Source: Vibrio owensii CAIM 1854 = LMG 25443 (GTDB lineage: Bacteria; Pseudomonadota; Gammaproteobacteria; Enterobacterales; Vibrionaceae). Taken from it: a stretch of DNA of 64,000 nucleotides. The stretch lies in contig NZ_JPRD01000017.1 of assembly GCF_000817815.1 (NCBI RefSeq), positions 1 to 64,000 of the forward strand, read 5' to 3'. The position numbers were made by a program, and so were the translations under genes. Below the pieces are notes generated by a model. It had not been told where the DNA came from. It was given only the letters and a program-made list of their open reading frames with translations, and ran no database searches. This document shows, one piece after another, positions 6,998 through 17,647 of the stretch; the first letter of the stretch is position 1; every line of letters begins with the position of its first letter.

Positions 6998-9706
6998 TCA
7001 GTAACCCATCAGCTGCAACAAGTTCTCTGCTGTGACGATTGCTTCCTTACGGTTGGCAATGTTGAGCTTCTGGTACAAGTTACGAATGTGAGTCTTAATC
7101 GTTGTGCCTGCGACATCCAGCTCTTGTGCGATTTGCTCGTTACTAAAGCCAGAGTAGATCAGACCAAGCACTTGCCATTCACGTTGAGTCAGTGGGCTAG
7201 TACGAACCAGCTCAGGCACATTCGGGTGATTGACTAGCTTCTCGATAAAGTCCTCATCGAAGTGAATAGAGCGGCTACGCTGATTAGATGAAATGTCTTT
7301 CATTAACTGCTGAGCACGGTGACGTTCCAAATCGCCTAACTCATGACGAAGGCTTAGCTTCTCTAACAACCCGCCAATGGTTGCACCATCGATTAAGAAG
7401 TTACCAACCATACCTGTTTGGTTGGTCATCACTAGTGCTTCTTTTAGCAATGCTTTGGCTTGCTCTTCATCTTTCTGACGCGCAGCAAATACCGCTTCTA
7501 CGACTAAGTTGCGGTTTGTGTCTGTTACTAGGTTAGTACGTCTCGCTTCGCTTTGTAGGAAGTCCAAAGCTTGGCGTGCTTCGTCGTACTGACCAAGGTT
7601 GATATGAGCACGAGCAATGTTACGCCATTGCAGTTGCTGGAAGTGGTTACACGCTGATTCAGGACGAACGGCTGTATTCAACCATTCTTGAATCGCTTCT
7701 GTGTTCCCACGTGCTTGCCAGAACAAGATCAGAGAAAGTGAGGCATTGGCTGTCCAATCAACGTGGTAAGTCGATTGCTTCATCAAATGCTGGATGTGCT
7801 CAATAAACTTGCCTGCTTTATCCAGTTCACCACGACCAATCGCAATACGAGCCAACATTGAGTAGCTATGTAAGTGCTTGCTCGGCGAGTGGTTTTCTAG
7901 AATTTGCAGACCTTTGTACGCACACTCTTCTGCTTCATCCAAACGGTTCCAGCACCACAATACTTGAGCGCGAATGCGTAGCAAGAATTCGTGAAGAGGT
8001 ACGTGCTGAAGCTGCTGGTCTTCGATCAAACGAAAGCCTGAATCTTGCAGTTCAAATGCTGCTTGAACGTAACCTTGCGCGATCATGATTTCGCTTTGCT
8101 GCAAGATGGCCCATAACGCTTGGTGGTAAACTTGATACTGGCGAGCCAGTTTTTCGGTTTGTTGCATCATCGGCAACGCGCGGTCGAGTTTACCCAATAC
8201 GTGGTTAACTTCACCAACGACCGACGTAGCCACGATACGGCTGCGGTAGACGGTTGGGTCAAGTTGGCTAAGCGCGAGCTCGGCAAGTTCTAATGCGTGC
8301 TCTGGTTGGTTGCTGTTGATCGCGACCTGAGCGAGTAGGGCATTAGCTTGTCCTTGGTAACCAGTGTCGAGTTCGATATTACGCTTTTTATGCTCTTCTT
8401 CTGCTTCTGCTAATAGCTTACCAACTTGGTTGTAGCGGTGTTGGCTCTGTGCCAGCCAAGCTCTTAGCATCGACAATTTCGGATGGCTGAACAGCAGATC
8501 TTTATCAAGTTGGTTGATGGCAGACTCTAGCGTTGTTAACTCGCCTTGGTTGAACATCTTCCAACCGAACTCATTCAAAATTTCAACGATTAAATCGGTG
8601 TCGTTAGATTTCTGAGCGTGGTGGATTGCTTGATGTGGTGCTTTCTGCTTTAGCCAAGCAACCGCGGCATTGCGATGAAGGTCTTTTTCTTGTTGAGGAA
8701 TACGCGCCTGACGCTCATGCGAAAGGAACTCGCCGAACAAGTTGTGGAAACGGAACCAGTTTTGCTCACCTTCCAGTGGGTAGATGAACAAACCGTAGCG
8801 GTTGAGTGATTCAATCATGCCCAGAGCGTCTTCACGCTGGGTTAGTGCAAACACTAACTCATCGTTGAAATGATCCAGTACCGAGACCTGCATCAAGAAG
8901 TGACGAGTCTCTTTATCCAAGAGATCAAAGACTTCCTCGACCAAGTAATCCCAAAGGTGAGCGTGATTGAATTGAGAAACAGATTCTACGGTTTGCGCCA
9001 ATGTGCGGTTTTGATGCTGAGCTTGCAGCGCAATAAGCTGCAGCGCTGATGGCCAACCTTCCACATAGGTGCGTAGGTTGTTTGCCATGTCTTCATCGAT
9101 GCCGTCGGCAATGCGTTGATTGAAGAAGCGCGTAGTTTCTTCAGTATCGAATGCCAACATTTCATTGCCAATTTCGATCATCAAATCGCGTACACGCAGG
9201 TTCGCCGTCCCCAGCGGCGGAGCTGCACGGCTTGTGACAACAACAGTTAGGTTGTCTGGCATGTGCTTTAAGAAGAAGCGCATCGATTCATGGATTTCGT
9301 CGTTGGTGATCAGGTGATAATCATCTAATACGACGTAACACTCGTGCTGAAAATCCGCCATCTCAGCGAAAACTTCGCTGAATAAAGAGCGTAAAGAAGA
9401 GAACTGACGTTTCTCAGCCAATTTCTGAGCGTTAGAGCAGTTGTAGTTGGTGGCTTTGTTTAAAGCTTGCAGCAAATAGTTAACGAAGCGAAAACCGTCG
9501 TTATCACTGTCATCAATGCTGTACCAACCTACGTTGGGTTTATCTGACAACCATTGTGCTGCCATGGTGGTTTTTCCGTAACCAGCAGGCGAGCGGAACA
9601 ATACCAATTTGTAGTAAGGCGCTTGTTGTAGTAAGTCCAACACTCGCGGACGGACGATCGCATTATGCAAGCGGCCAGGGCGAGTAAGTTTAGATGGAAT
9701 CCACAT
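6998..9706 (-). CDS. malT: Maltose regulon activator MalT
   Basis: MalT is a STAND-class ATPase that turns on the maltose regulon when bound to ATP and maltotriose. The P-loop SPAGYGKTT is at residues 39-47. A long helical TPR-like sensor region follows, and a LuxR-type helix-turn-helix lies near residues 835-890 ([20 protein letters not shown] onward). The length of 902 matches E. coli MalT (901). It is divergent from malP across a 568-bp control region with CRP and MalT sites, and convergent with the Qrr RNA. Confidence 0.96.
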   Translation of the reverse strand: MWIPSKLTRPGRLHNAIVRPRVLDLLQQAPYYKLVLFRSPAGYGKTTMAAQWLSDKPNVGWYSIDDSDNDGFRFVNYLLQALNKATNYNCSNAQKLAEKRQFSSLRSLFSEVFAEMADFQHECYVVLDDYHLITNDEIHESMRFFLKHMPDNLTVVVTSRAAPPLGTANLRVRDLMIEIGNEMLAFDTEETTRFFNQRIADGIDEDMANNLRTYVEGWPSALQLIALQAQHQNRTLAQTVESVSQFNHAHLWDYLVEEVFDLLDKETRHFLMQVSVLDHFNDELVFALTQREDALGMIESLNRYGLFIYPLEGEQNWFRFHNLFGEFLSHERQARIPQQEKDLHRNAAVAWLKQKAPHQAIHHAQKSNDTDLIVEILNEFGWKMFNQGELTTLESAINQLDKDLLFSHPKLSMLRAWLAQSQHRYNQVGKLLAEAEEEHKKRNIELDTGYQGQANALLAQVAINSNQPEHALELAELALSQLDPTVYRSRIVATSVVGEVNHVLGKLDRALPMMQQTEKLARQYQVYHQALWAILQQSEIMIAQGYVQAAFELQDSGFRLIEDQQLQHVPLHEFLLRIRAQVLWCWNRLDEAEECAYKGLQILENHSPSKHLHSYSMLARIAIGRGELDKAGKFIEHIQHLMKQSTYHVDWTANASLSLILFWQARGNTEAIQEWLNTAVRPESACNHFQQLQWRNIARAHINLGQYDEARQALDFLQSEARRTNLVTDTNRNLVVEAVFAARQKDEEQAKALLKEALVMTNQTGMVGNFLIDGATIGGLLEKLSLRHELGDLERHRAQQLMKDISSNQRSRSIHFDEDFIEKLVNHPNVPELVRTSPLTQREWQVLGLIYSGFSNEQIAQELDVAGTTIKTHIRNLYQKLNIANRKEAIVTAENLLQLMGY

Positions 9707-9900
9707 TATTAATTCTGTCCTTAAATTTTTTGAGCTAGCGAAACTAGAAACTGACTCACACCACTAAATTCTAGTTTGTGTAAAAAGTGTACAGGCTGGT
9801 GAGTCGTTTGCGATGTTACGACAACAGAATCGGTTGTTACTTTGATCCACTTCCTAATTCTCAAGGGTTGCTGCAAATGCCACCAACTACGCCCTGTATT

Positions 9901-9916
9901 TGTGATTTTGGTCACT
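9901..9916. promoter_or_regulatory. Probable CRP site on the malT side
   Basis: TGTGATTTTGGTCACT matches TGTGA-N6-TCACA at 9 of 10 positions. It lies about 195 bp upstream of the malT start, which suggests cAMP-CRP control of malT. Confidence 0.65.
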
Positions 9917-10082
9917 TAAAAGCCGGTGGTATTGATTCCATGTAGAAAGAGTTGCACATCTATTACGGAAAATTTATCGATGTTAAAAGGCTTAATGTGA
10001 TCACTAAGACAGTTTTTACATCAGATTAGAGTTGTCGAATAAAAAACGTCATGAACAAAATTTAACCTTTCTCAAAGTTGGC

Positions 10083-10098
10083 TGTGATCCGAATCACT
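10083..10098. promoter_or_regulatory. Probable CRP site upstream of malP
   Basis: TGTGATCCGAATCACT matches the CRP consensus at 9 of 10 positions. A second site lies 42 bp downstream, four helical turns away, so both would face the same side of the DNA. Confidence 0.62.
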
Positions 10099-10124
10099 AA
10101 GAATAGGGTTATAGGCTGCTGTGT

Positions 10125-10140
10125 TGCGATTTGGATCACT
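10125..10140. promoter_or_regulatory. Second probable CRP site upstream of malP
   Basis: TGCGATTTGGATCACT matches TGTGA-N6-TCACA at 8 of 10 positions and is in phase with the site at 10083. It lies just upstream of the MalT box cluster. Confidence 0.5.
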
Positions 10141-10171
10141 AAGTTTGCAACCTTACGCCCTCTACGCCCTA

Positions 10172-10207
10172 CCCCCTCCTCCTTGTAGGGAGGATAAATG
10201 GGAGGAT
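10172..10207 (+). promoter_or_regulatory. MalT box cluster of the malPQ promoter
   Basis: Three copies of the MalT core GGA(T/G)GA occur here. One is on the minus strand in CCCCCTCCTCC (10172-10182). Two direct copies of GGGAGGAT are on the plus strand at 10188-10195 and 10200-10207. They lie about 70-100 bp before the malP start. MalT is known to bind such arrays cooperatively. Confidence 0.7.
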
Positions 10208-10274
10208 GTTTATTCACAGAGGGAAATGCACGATGTATGGCAGATGAATTACTAAAAGACGTGAGAATTTCTTA

Positions 10275-12728
10275 ATGAAACCTACTCAACAGAAACAATT
10301 TGACAAGAAGTCGTTCCAAGAAAGCGTAAAGAAACATCTATCTGTGACTTACGCTCACACAGTTGAAAATGCAGATAGCCGCGCATGGTACCTAGCAATG
10401 GGTCGTGCATTGGCTGAGTTTACGACTTGTGATTTGCTTGCTACTGAAGCAGACGCTCGCATCCAAGAAGCGAAAAGCGTTAACTACCTTTCACTAGAAT
10501 TCCTTATCGGTCGTTTGACTGGTAACAACCTAATCAGCATGGGTCTCTACGAAGAGATCACTGAAGCTATGGCTGAGCTAGGTCACAACCTAACAGACCT
10601 TCTAGAAGAAGAACGCGACCCATCACTGGGTAACGGTGGTCTAGGTCGTCTAGCAGCATGTTTCATGGATTCATGTGCGGCGCAAGAATTCCCAACTGTA
10701 GGTTACGGCCTACACTACGAATACGGTCTATTTAAGCAATCGTTCAAAGACGGCCGTCAACAAGAAGCACCAGACGCATGGCGTGGTGTTGAAGGTTACC
10801 CTTGGGAAGTAGCTCGCCCTGAGCTTGCGCAAGAAATCGGCTTCTACGGTCACGTTGAAGTGGTAAACGAGAACGGTAAAGAAGTTCGTAAATGGGTTCC
10901 TGGCATGTCTGTAAAAGCAATGCCTTGGGATCTGCCTATCGTAGGTTACGAATCAGACACGGTTTACCCTCTACGTCTTTGGGAATGTCAGGCTATCGCA
11001 CCATTCTCACTAGAAAGCTTTAACAATGGTGATTACTTCGAAGCTCAGCACGCTCTGATCGACGCAGGCAACATCACTAAAGTGCTTTACCCGAACGATA
11101 ACCACGAGAAAGGTAAAACACTGCGTCTAATGCAGCAGTACTTCCACTCAGCAGCATCTGTACGCGACATCCTACGTCGCCACGAAGCAGCAGGTTACTC
11201 GCTAGCGGATCTACCAAAGCAAGAGACTATCCAGCTTAACGATACGCACCCAACAATTGCTATCCCTGAGCTAATGCGCATCCTAGTGGACGAGAAAGGT
11301 CTTTCTTGGGAAGCGGCTTGGGAAATCAGTTCTCAGACATTCGCGTACACTAACCACACGCTACTTCCAGAAGCACTAGAGACATGGCCAGAGTCGCTAA
11401 TCCAGCGTCTACTTCCACGTCACATGGAAATCATTTTTGAAATCAACCACCGCTTCCTACAAGAAGTTCGTAAGATGTGGCCTGGTGACGGTGAGAAGCA
11501 AGCGAAGCTTTCTATCATCCAAGAAGGTTTCAACCGCATGGTTCGCATGGCTAACCTATGTGTAATCGGTTCTTACGCAGTGAACGGCGTAGCAGCACTT
11601 CACTCTGAATTGGTTAAGAAAGACCTATTCCCAGAGTTCCACGAGATGTACCCAACTCGTCTACATAACGTAACGAACGGTATCACTCCTCGTCGTTGGC
11701 TGAAGTTCTGTAACCCAGGTCTATCTAAGCTAATTACTGAGAAAGTGGGTCCAGAATGGCCTGCGAAACTAGAGCAGCTAGAAGGCATCGCTAAATACGC
11801 AACAGACGCGAAATTCCAAAAAGAATTCATGGCTGTTAAGAAAGAAAACAAACAGCGTCTTGCTGATTGGGTTCTAGATAACATGGGTATTGAGCTAGAT
11901 ACTAACGCTATCTTCGACGTTCAAATCAAGCGTCTACACGAGTACAAGCGTCAGCATCTAGATCTGCTACACATTCTATCTCTATACCACCGCATCCTGA
12001 ACGAACCTGGTTTCGAGTGTGAGCCACGCGTATGTTTCTTCGCAGCAAAAGCAGCACCGGGCTACCACCTAGCGAAAGAAATTATGTTCGCAGTGAACAA
12101 GGTTGCAGAGAAGATCAACAACGATCCTCGCATCGGTAACAAACTGAAAGTGGTATTCATCCCTGACTACCGCGTGAGCATGGCTGAGATCATCATCCCT
12201 GCGGCAGACGTTTCACAACAAATCTCGCTAGCGGGTAAAGAAGCATCTGGTACAGGTAACATGAAGATGGCTCTTAACGGTGCCCTAACTATCGGTACGA
12301 TGGATGGTGCTAACGTTGAGATTCGTGAAGAAGTGGGCGACGAGAACATCTACATCTTCGGTCTTGATGTTGAAGGCGTGAAAGCGGTTAAAGCAGCTGG
12401 CTACAACCCTTACGACTACTACAACGCAGATCACCTACTGAAAGCGTCTCTAGACCTACTAACAGGTGAAGAGTTTACGCCAGGTCAACCAGGCCTACTA
12501 CGCGCTACATTCGATAGCCTACTAGATGGCGGTGACCCATACCTATGTCTTGCTGACTTCGCATCTTATGTGAAAGCGCATGAAGAAATGGGCAAACAAT
12601 ACAAAGACCAAGCAGGTTGGGCTAAGAAAGCGATTCTTAACACTGCCCTAGTTGGTAAGTTCACATCAGACCGCTCTATCCGCGACTACGTGAACAACAT
12701 CTGGAAACTTGAAGCGGTGAAACGCTAA
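10275..12728 (+). CDS. malP: Maltodextrin phosphorylase MalP
   Basis: MalP is a cytoplasmic GT35 alpha-glucan phosphorylase that removes glucose-1-phosphate from the non-reducing ends of maltodextrins. The 817 residues show the family features throughout, including the PLP-binding motif EASGTGNMKMA, with the Schiff-base lysine at residue 664. Codon usage is strongly biased, as in highly expressed vibrio genes. It sits downstream of MalT and CRP sites and is followed by a hairpin and malQ. Confidence 0.95.
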   Translation: MKPTQQKQFDKKSFQESVKKHLSVTYAHTVENADSRAWYLAMGRALAEFTTCDLLATEADARIQEAKSVNYLSLEFLIGRLTGNNLISMGLYEEITEAMAELGHNLTDLLEEERDPSLGNGGLGRLAACFMDSCAAQEFPTVGYGLHYEYGLFKQSFKDGRQQEAPDAWRGVEGYPWEVARPELAQEIGFYGHVEVVNENGKEVRKWVPGMSVKAMPWDLPIVGYESDTVYPLRLWECQAIAPFSLESFNNGDYFEAQHALIDAGNITKVLYPNDNHEKGKTLRLMQQYFHSAASVRDILRRHEAAGYSLADLPKQETIQLNDTHPTIAIPELMRILVDEKGLSWEAAWEISSQTFAYTNHTLLPEALETWPESLIQRLLPRHMEIIFEINHRFLQEVRKMWPGDGEKQAKLSIIQEGFNRMVRMANLCVIGSYAVNGVAALHSELVKKDLFPEFHEMYPTRLHNVTNGITPRRWLKFCNPGLSKLITEKVGPEWPAKLEQLEGIAKYATDAKFQKEFMAVKKENKQRLADWVLDNMGIELDTNAIFDVQIKRLHEYKRQHLDLLHILSLYHRILNEPGFECEPRVCFFAAKAAPGYHLAKEIMFAVNKVAEKINNDPRIGNKLKVVFIPDYRVSMAEIIIPAADVSQQISLAGKEASGTGNMKMALNGALTIGTMDGANVEIREEVGDENIYIFGLDVEGVKAVKAAGYNPYDYYNADHLLKASLDLLTGEEFTPGQPGLLRATFDSLLDGGDPYLCLADFASYVKAHEEMGKQYKDQAGWAKKAILNTALVGKFTSDRSIRDYVNNIWKLEAVKR

Positions 12729-12742
12729 TAGAACCCAGTTAA

Positions 12743-12772
12743 GACCAAGGTAGCCGAGCGCTACCTTTGGTC
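12743..12772 (+). terminator. Hairpin between malP and malQ
   Basis: GACCAAGGTAGC, loop CGAGC, GCTACCTTTGGTC forms a strong stem with one bulge. Only TCATTTTC follows, so it is a weak terminator or an mRNA-processing or stabilising structure that could lower malQ expression relative to malP. Confidence 0.55.
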
Positions 12773-12845
12773 ATTTTCAAAGATTAGTTATTGATAACAA
12801 TAAAACCCTACATGGAAGGTGTTGGTATTACCTTCGGAGAAAGCG

Positions 12846-15026
12846 ATGAAAGAACAAACAGCACTAAAGAAAGTCGCAGACATGGCGCGATTAGCTGATA
12901 GCTACGTCAGCGCGTGGGGAGACGAGGCAAAAGTTTCTGAAGAAACACTGCGCCGCTTGCTCACTTCACTTGGCTACGATACTAGCAGCGATGAGAAGCT
13001 ATTGGCTTCTGCTGAGAAAAAACATAAGAAAGACGTACTAGCCCCTGTTCTTGTTTTACGCGACGGCGAACCAGTCGAAGTGGAACTAAACCTAGGTACG
13101 AGTGCTCGCGAGAGCGAATTTAGCTGGCGTTTAGAAACAGAACAAGGAGAGGTACTTGAAGGCTATCTTCAGTCGCAAATTGTTCGTGATGAACGAGCTG
13201 AGGGTGGCCCTCTAGTGTTTGCATTGCCAAAGAACTTGGCATGGGGTTACCACAAACTGATCATCAGCCGTAAGCGTCGCAAGACCCCTTACGAAATGTC
13301 GCTGATCATCACACCTAAAGCGTGTTTCAAACAAGAAGACCTAAACCAACACAAAAAGCTATGGGGCCCAAGCATCCAGCTTTACACACTGCGTACTCAG
13401 CACAACTGGGGTATCGGTGACTTCGGTGACCTGAAGCAGTTGGTGAGTGACATCGCATCTCGTGGCGGTGACTTCATTGGTTTGAACCCAATTCATTCAT
13501 TGTTCCCAGCGAACCCAGAAGGTGCGAGCCCATACAGCCCGTCTTCTCGTCGTTGGTTGAACATCATGTACATCGACGTAAGCTCTGTGCCTGAGTTCGC
13601 ACTAAGTGCAGAAGCACAGCAACGTGTTGGTAGCGCTGAATTCCAACAACGTCTACAAAAAGCACGTGAATCACACTGGGTGAACTACACCGAAGTGTCT
13701 GAGCTTAAGATGAGCATTCTTCCGCTGCTATTTAGCGAGTTTAAAGCGCGTCATCTAGACAAGAACACAGACCGTGCTCGTGCGTTCCTAGAGTTCGTAG
13801 AAATTGGCGGCGAGAGCCTACTTCACCAAGCAGCATTTGATGCGCTGCACGGTGAGCTACACGCAGAAGATTCAAGCGTATGGGGTTGGCCGGTATTCCC
13901 TGAGAAGTTCCGCACGTTCGATGCAGCAGCAACTCAGAAGTACATCAAAGACAATGCAGACCGTGTTCACCTGTACATGTACCTACAGTGGATTGCAGAC
14001 GATCAAATCAAAGAAGCGCAAGCGCTAGCTGAAGAAAAAGGCATGACAGTTGGTCTGTATCGCGACCTTGCTGTAGGTGTTGCAGATTCAGGCAGCGAGA
14101 CTTGGGCTGATGACGGCGCGCTAGTATTGGATGCAAGCATCGGTGCGCCACCAGATGTTCTTGGTCCACTAGGTCAAAACTGGGGTCTACCACCGCTAAA
14201 CCCACAAGTGTTGGAAGCAACTGGCTACGATGCATACATCAAGCTACTGCGTGCAAACATGAAACACTGTGGTGCGCTGCGTATTGACCACGTTCTTGGT
14301 CTACTTCGTCTATGGTGGATTCCAAAAGGCGAGAAAGCGACAGAAGGTGCTTACCTGTACTACCCAGTTGAAGACATGCTAGCAATCCTAGCGCTAGAAT
14401 CTCATCGTCATCAATGTTCTGTAATCGGTGAAGATTTGGGTACAGTGCCTGATGAAATCGTAGATATCCTACGTGACGCAGGCGTTCACTCATACAAAGT
14501 GTTCTTCTTCGAAACATCGAAAGACGACGGCGGCTTTATTTCTCCGAAGCACTACGCTGAGCAGTCTATGGCGGCATTGTGTACGCATGATATGCCAACA
14601 CTACGCGGTTTCTGGCACTGCGACGACTTGAAGATGGGTCGTGAGATTGGTCTGTACCCAGACGAGCAACAACTAGAAGGTCTGTTTGATGACCGTCTGA
14701 AGTGTAAGCAAGGCATCCTAGACAGCGTTCGTTGGCACGGTTACCTACCAGAAGGCATCGGCCATGACGCACAGTATGTTCCAATGGATTGCCACCTAAG
14801 CGAAGCGCTTCAATTGCACGTTGCTGCGGGTGACTCTGCACTACTGAGTGTTCAGCTTGAAGACTGGCTAGAAATGGACCAACCGGTCAACATTCCTGGC
14901 ACGGTAGATGAGTATCCAAACTGGCGTCGTAAACTGTCGATGAACCTAGATGAAATCTTCAGCCGCGAAGACGTAAACCGTATTTCTAAGCGCCTCACTG
15001 AAGTGCGCGCGAAAGCGAGCAAATAA
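12846..15026 (+). CDS. malQ: 4-alpha-glucanotransferase MalQ (amylomaltase)
   Basis: MalQ is a GH77 enzyme that transfers maltosyl and longer glucan units between maltodextrins and releases glucose. The GH77 catalytic regions are visible, including GALRIDHVLGLLRLWWIP (nucleophile Asp), GEDLGTVPDEI (acid/base Glu) and THDMPTLRGFW (third carboxylate). I chose the ATG at 12846, giving 726 residues, because CGGAG lies seven bases upstream. The longer frame from 12819 would need a TTG without a ribosome binding site. It is co-directional with malP. Confidence 0.94.
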   Translation: MKEQTALKKVADMARLADSYVSAWGDEAKVSEETLRRLLTSLGYDTSSDEKLLASAEKKHKKDVLAPVLVLRDGEPVEVELNLGTSARESEFSWRLETEQGEVLEGYLQSQIVRDERAEGGPLVFALPKNLAWGYHKLIISRKRRKTPYEMSLIITPKACFKQEDLNQHKKLWGPSIQLYTLRTQHNWGIGDFGDLKQLVSDIASRGGDFIGLNPIHSLFPANPEGASPYSPSSRRWLNIMYIDVSSVPEFALSAEAQQRVGSAEFQQRLQKARESHWVNYTEVSELKMSILPLLFSEFKARHLDKNTDRARAFLEFVEIGGESLLHQAAFDALHGELHAEDSSVWGWPVFPEKFRTFDAAATQKYIKDNADRVHLYMYLQWIADDQIKEAQALAEEKGMTVGLYRDLAVGVADSGSETWADDGALVLDASIGAPPDVLGPLGQNWGLPPLNPQVLEATGYDAYIKLLRANMKHCGALRIDHVLGLLRLWWIPKGEKATEGAYLYYPVEDMLAILALESHRHQCSVIGEDLGTVPDEIVDILRDAGVHSYKVFFFETSKDDGGFISPKHYAEQSMAALCTHDMPTLRGFWHCDDLKMGREIGLYPDEQQLEGLFDDRLKCKQGILDSVRWHGYLPEGIGHDAQYVPMDCHLSEALQLHVAAGDSALLSVQLEDWLEMDQPVNIPGTVDEYPNWRRKLSMNLDEIFSREDVNRISKRLTEVRAKASK

Positions 15027-15031
15027 GGTGG

Positions 15032-15100
15032 AATGAGTGATGTAGGAATTCGCGAATTTAATTGCGCCAAGGTACGAAAGTACAGCCTAGGTCACTCATT
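15032..15100 (+). other. Structured element in the malQ 3' region
   Basis: A perfect 9-bp closing stem (AATGAGTGA with TCACTCATT) encloses two smaller hairpins: the palindrome AATTCGCGAATT and GTAC-GAAA-GTAC, a GNRA-type tetraloop. It lies directly after the malQ stop and before the terminator at 15139. It could be an mRNA-stability element or small structured RNA. No known riboswitch class fits. Confidence 0.4.
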
Positions 15101-15138
15101 AAATCGGCACAATCCGTTAGGATGAAGTACCGTTATTA

Positions 15139-15170
15139 TGCCCGCAACAATAGCGGGCATTTTTGTTTTT
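15139..15170 (+). terminator. Terminator after malPQ
   Basis: TGCCCGC, loop AACAATA, GCGGGCA, then TTTTTGTTTTTT. It closes the malPQ unit before glgB. Confidence 0.88.
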
Positions 15171-15252
15171 TGACGCCGTTTTATTCAATGTTTGAATAGG
15201 ATTGGGTCTTTTATAATTGTGTGAATTCACAACGTTTGGCTGAGGAAATCCG

Positions 15253-17481
15253 ATGTTCAAAAACCATAAGGAGAATATCGGTGCTAGGGAGAAAGATTTG
15301 AAAACCAAGGTAAAGAAAAAATACGAACGCGCCTACGAATTATTAGCTGAGGCGGCTTACTCAGACCCGTTTGCGTCACTTGGTCCATTCATTGCTGACG
15401 GCGAAGGATCGTTACGTGTTTGGATGCCGGGTGCAGACAAAGTTGAATTGGTTATCAGCGGCGAACCTCGAATTGAGCTAGAGCGTGAAGATGAAAGCGG
15501 CTTCATCTTAAAAGACAAGCGCGATTTGCATCTAACGCATTACCAACTTGCAGTAGACTGGAATGGTGTAGAACAGCTCATTGACGACCCTTACCAATAC
15601 CACAACATCTACCAAGAATACGAACACCTACACACACCAAAAGACATGTACCGCTACATGGGTTCACAATTTGTGACCATTGAGCGCGGTGGCGAAAACA
15701 TCTCTGGTGTGCGTTTCCTTGTTTACGCACCTCATGCATCTGCTATCAGCCTAGTGGGTAGCTTTAACCAGTGGGATGGCCGTCGTCATCCAATGCAACG
15801 CCTAGACTATGGTATCTGGGGCCTATTCATTCCTGGTTTGGAAGAAGGCGTACAATACAAATTTGAACTCAAAGGTCCGAATGGGGAAGGGCTTCCTCAT
15901 AAACAAGACCCTTGGGGCTTCTACTCAGAGCAATACCCGTCATTTGCATCGATCACATACGATCACAACCGTTACCAATGGCAAGACGCAAAATGGCAAA
16001 ACCGTCCAGTGACGCAGAAACGTGATGAAGCGCTGTCTTTCTACGAACTGCACGCGGGCTCTTGGAAACGCAACGAAGAGGGCGACTTCCTAAACTACCG
16101 TGAACTGGCCGCTGAATTAGTACCTTACCTTGTAGACATGGGCTACACCCACGTTGAGCTTATGCCTGTTTCTGAACATCCGTTCTTTGGTTCTTGGGGT
16201 TACCAACCTGTTGGCTTGTTTGCGCCGACCAGTCGTTACGGCTCTCCGGATGATTTCAAGTTCTTCGTTGATGCGTGTCACCAAGCTGGCTTGGGTGTGG
16301 TACTGGATTGGGTACCTGCGCACTTCCCATCGGATGATCATGGCTTAGCGAATTTTGATGGTACGCCACTGTTCCACGATCCAGATCCTCGCCGTGGTTG
16401 GCACCAAGATTGGAACTCTTACATCTACGATCTAGGTCGTGAGCATGTGCGCCGTTTCCTAGTGTCTAACGCACTGTACTGGTTCGAGCAATTCCATATT
16501 GATGGAATCCGCGTTGATGCTGTTGCGTCGATGCTCTACCTAGATTACTCACGCAGCCACGATCAATGGATCCCGAACGCAGATGGTGGCAACGAGAACT
16601 ATGATGCGATCGCAACACTGAAGTGGATGAACGAAGAAGTGTACAAACACTTCCCGAACGCAATGACCATTGCAGAAGAATCGACTGCATTCCCGGGTGT
16701 ATCTGCGCCGACCTTTATGGGCGGTTTAGGTTTCGGCTTTAAGTGGAACATGGGGTGGATGCACGACAGTCTTTCTTACATCCAAGAAGATCCTATTCAC
16801 CGCAAGTACCACCACAATACCATCACGTTCCCGCTTGTTTACGCACACAGCGAGAACTACGTACTGTCGCTTTCTCATGATGAAGTGGTGTATGGCAAAG
16901 GCTCTATCCATAACAAGATGCCGGGTGATGAGTGGCAACAAACGGCGAACCTACGTGCTTACTTTGGTTACATGTACGGTCAACCGGGTAAGAAGCTAAA
17001 CTTCATGGGCGCAGAGCTTGGCCAGACAGCAGAATGGAACCACGATGACCAGTTGCAATGGTTCTTACTAGAGTTTGGACGCCACCAAGGCGTACAAGCG
17101 CTGATTCGTGACTTAAACCACTTGTACCGTAATGAAGCGGCGATGCACGACCAAGATTGTGTGCCTGCTGGCTTTGAATGGCGTCTGCAAGATGAAGCCG
17201 ATTCGAGCATTCTTGCACATGAACGTATTAGCCAAGATGGTGAGCGTGTATTGGTGATCAGCAACTTCACACCAGTGCCGCATGAGCGTTTCCGTTTGGG
17301 TGTTCCGATGGAAGGTAAATACGAGCTTCTGTTGAATACTGATGATGTGAAATATGATGGAAGCGATTTTGAAGTGCTAACCAGCGTAGAAACAGAAGAA
17401 GTAGAGAGCGAATCGCTGCCTCAGTCTCTTGAGCTGCGTCTACCGCCACTATCAACCGTATTCTACAAACTGGCAAAGTAA
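15253..17481 (+). CDS. glgB: 1,4-alpha-glucan branching enzyme GlgB
   Basis: GlgB is a GH13 enzyme that makes the alpha-1,6 branches of glycogen. The order is an N-terminal CBM48-like region, then the catalytic barrel. The nucleophile is Asp422 in [10 protein letters not shown] and the acid/base Glu475 in AEEST, with the same spacing of 53 residues as E. coli Asp405/Glu458. LSHDEVV carries the third carboxylate. The ATG at 15253 has GAGGAA eight bases upstream. The 742 residues include a short lysine-rich N-terminal extension. It is separated from malQ by a terminator, so it probably has its own promoter. Confidence 0.95.
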   Translation: MFKNHKENIGAREKDLKTKVKKKYERAYELLAEAAYSDPFASLGPFIADGEGSLRVWMPGADKVELVISGEPRIELEREDESGFILKDKRDLHLTHYQLAVDWNGVEQLIDDPYQYHNIYQEYEHLHTPKDMYRYMGSQFVTIERGGENISGVRFLVYAPHASAISLVGSFNQWDGRRHPMQRLDYGIWGLFIPGLEEGVQYKFELKGPNGEGLPHKQDPWGFYSEQYPSFASITYDHNRYQWQDAKWQNRPVTQKRDEALSFYELHAGSWKRNEEGDFLNYRELAAELVPYLVDMGYTHVELMPVSEHPFFGSWGYQPVGLFAPTSRYGSPDDFKFFVDACHQAGLGVVLDWVPAHFPSDDHGLANFDGTPLFHDPDPRRGWHQDWNSYIYDLGREHVRRFLVSNALYWFEQFHIDGIRVDAVASMLYLDYSRSHDQWIPNADGGNENYDAIATLKWMNEEVYKHFPNAMTIAEESTAFPGVSAPTFMGGLGFGFKWNMGWMHDSLSYIQEDPIHRKYHHNTITFPLVYAHSENYVLSLSHDEVVYGKGSIHNKMPGDEWQQTANLRAYFGYMYGQPGKKLNFMGAELGQTAEWNHDDQLQWFLLEFGRHQGVQALIRDLNHLYRNEAAMHDQDCVPAGFEWRLQDEADSSILAHERISQDGERVLVISNFTPVPHERFRLGVPMEGKYELLLNTDDVKYDGSDFEVLTSVETEEVESESLPQSLELRLPPLSTVFYKLAK

Positions 17482-17529
17482 GTTGAGTTCGTAAAACAAA
17501 CTTAACTAGCCAAAACACACAATCAATAC

Positions 17530-17564
17530 AAAGCCCGCTTTACAATGTAAATCGGGCTTTTTTT
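17530..17564 (+). terminator. Terminator of glgB
   Basis: AAAGCCCGCTTTAC, loop AAT, GTAAATCGGGCTT, then seven T. Confidence 0.9.
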
Positions 17565-17647
17565 GACCAAGTTTTCACTAACGATAAACAGACTGCATAC
17601 TCTATACTTGCATCATATTGTTTTATGAAATCAAGCTAGGTCGGACT

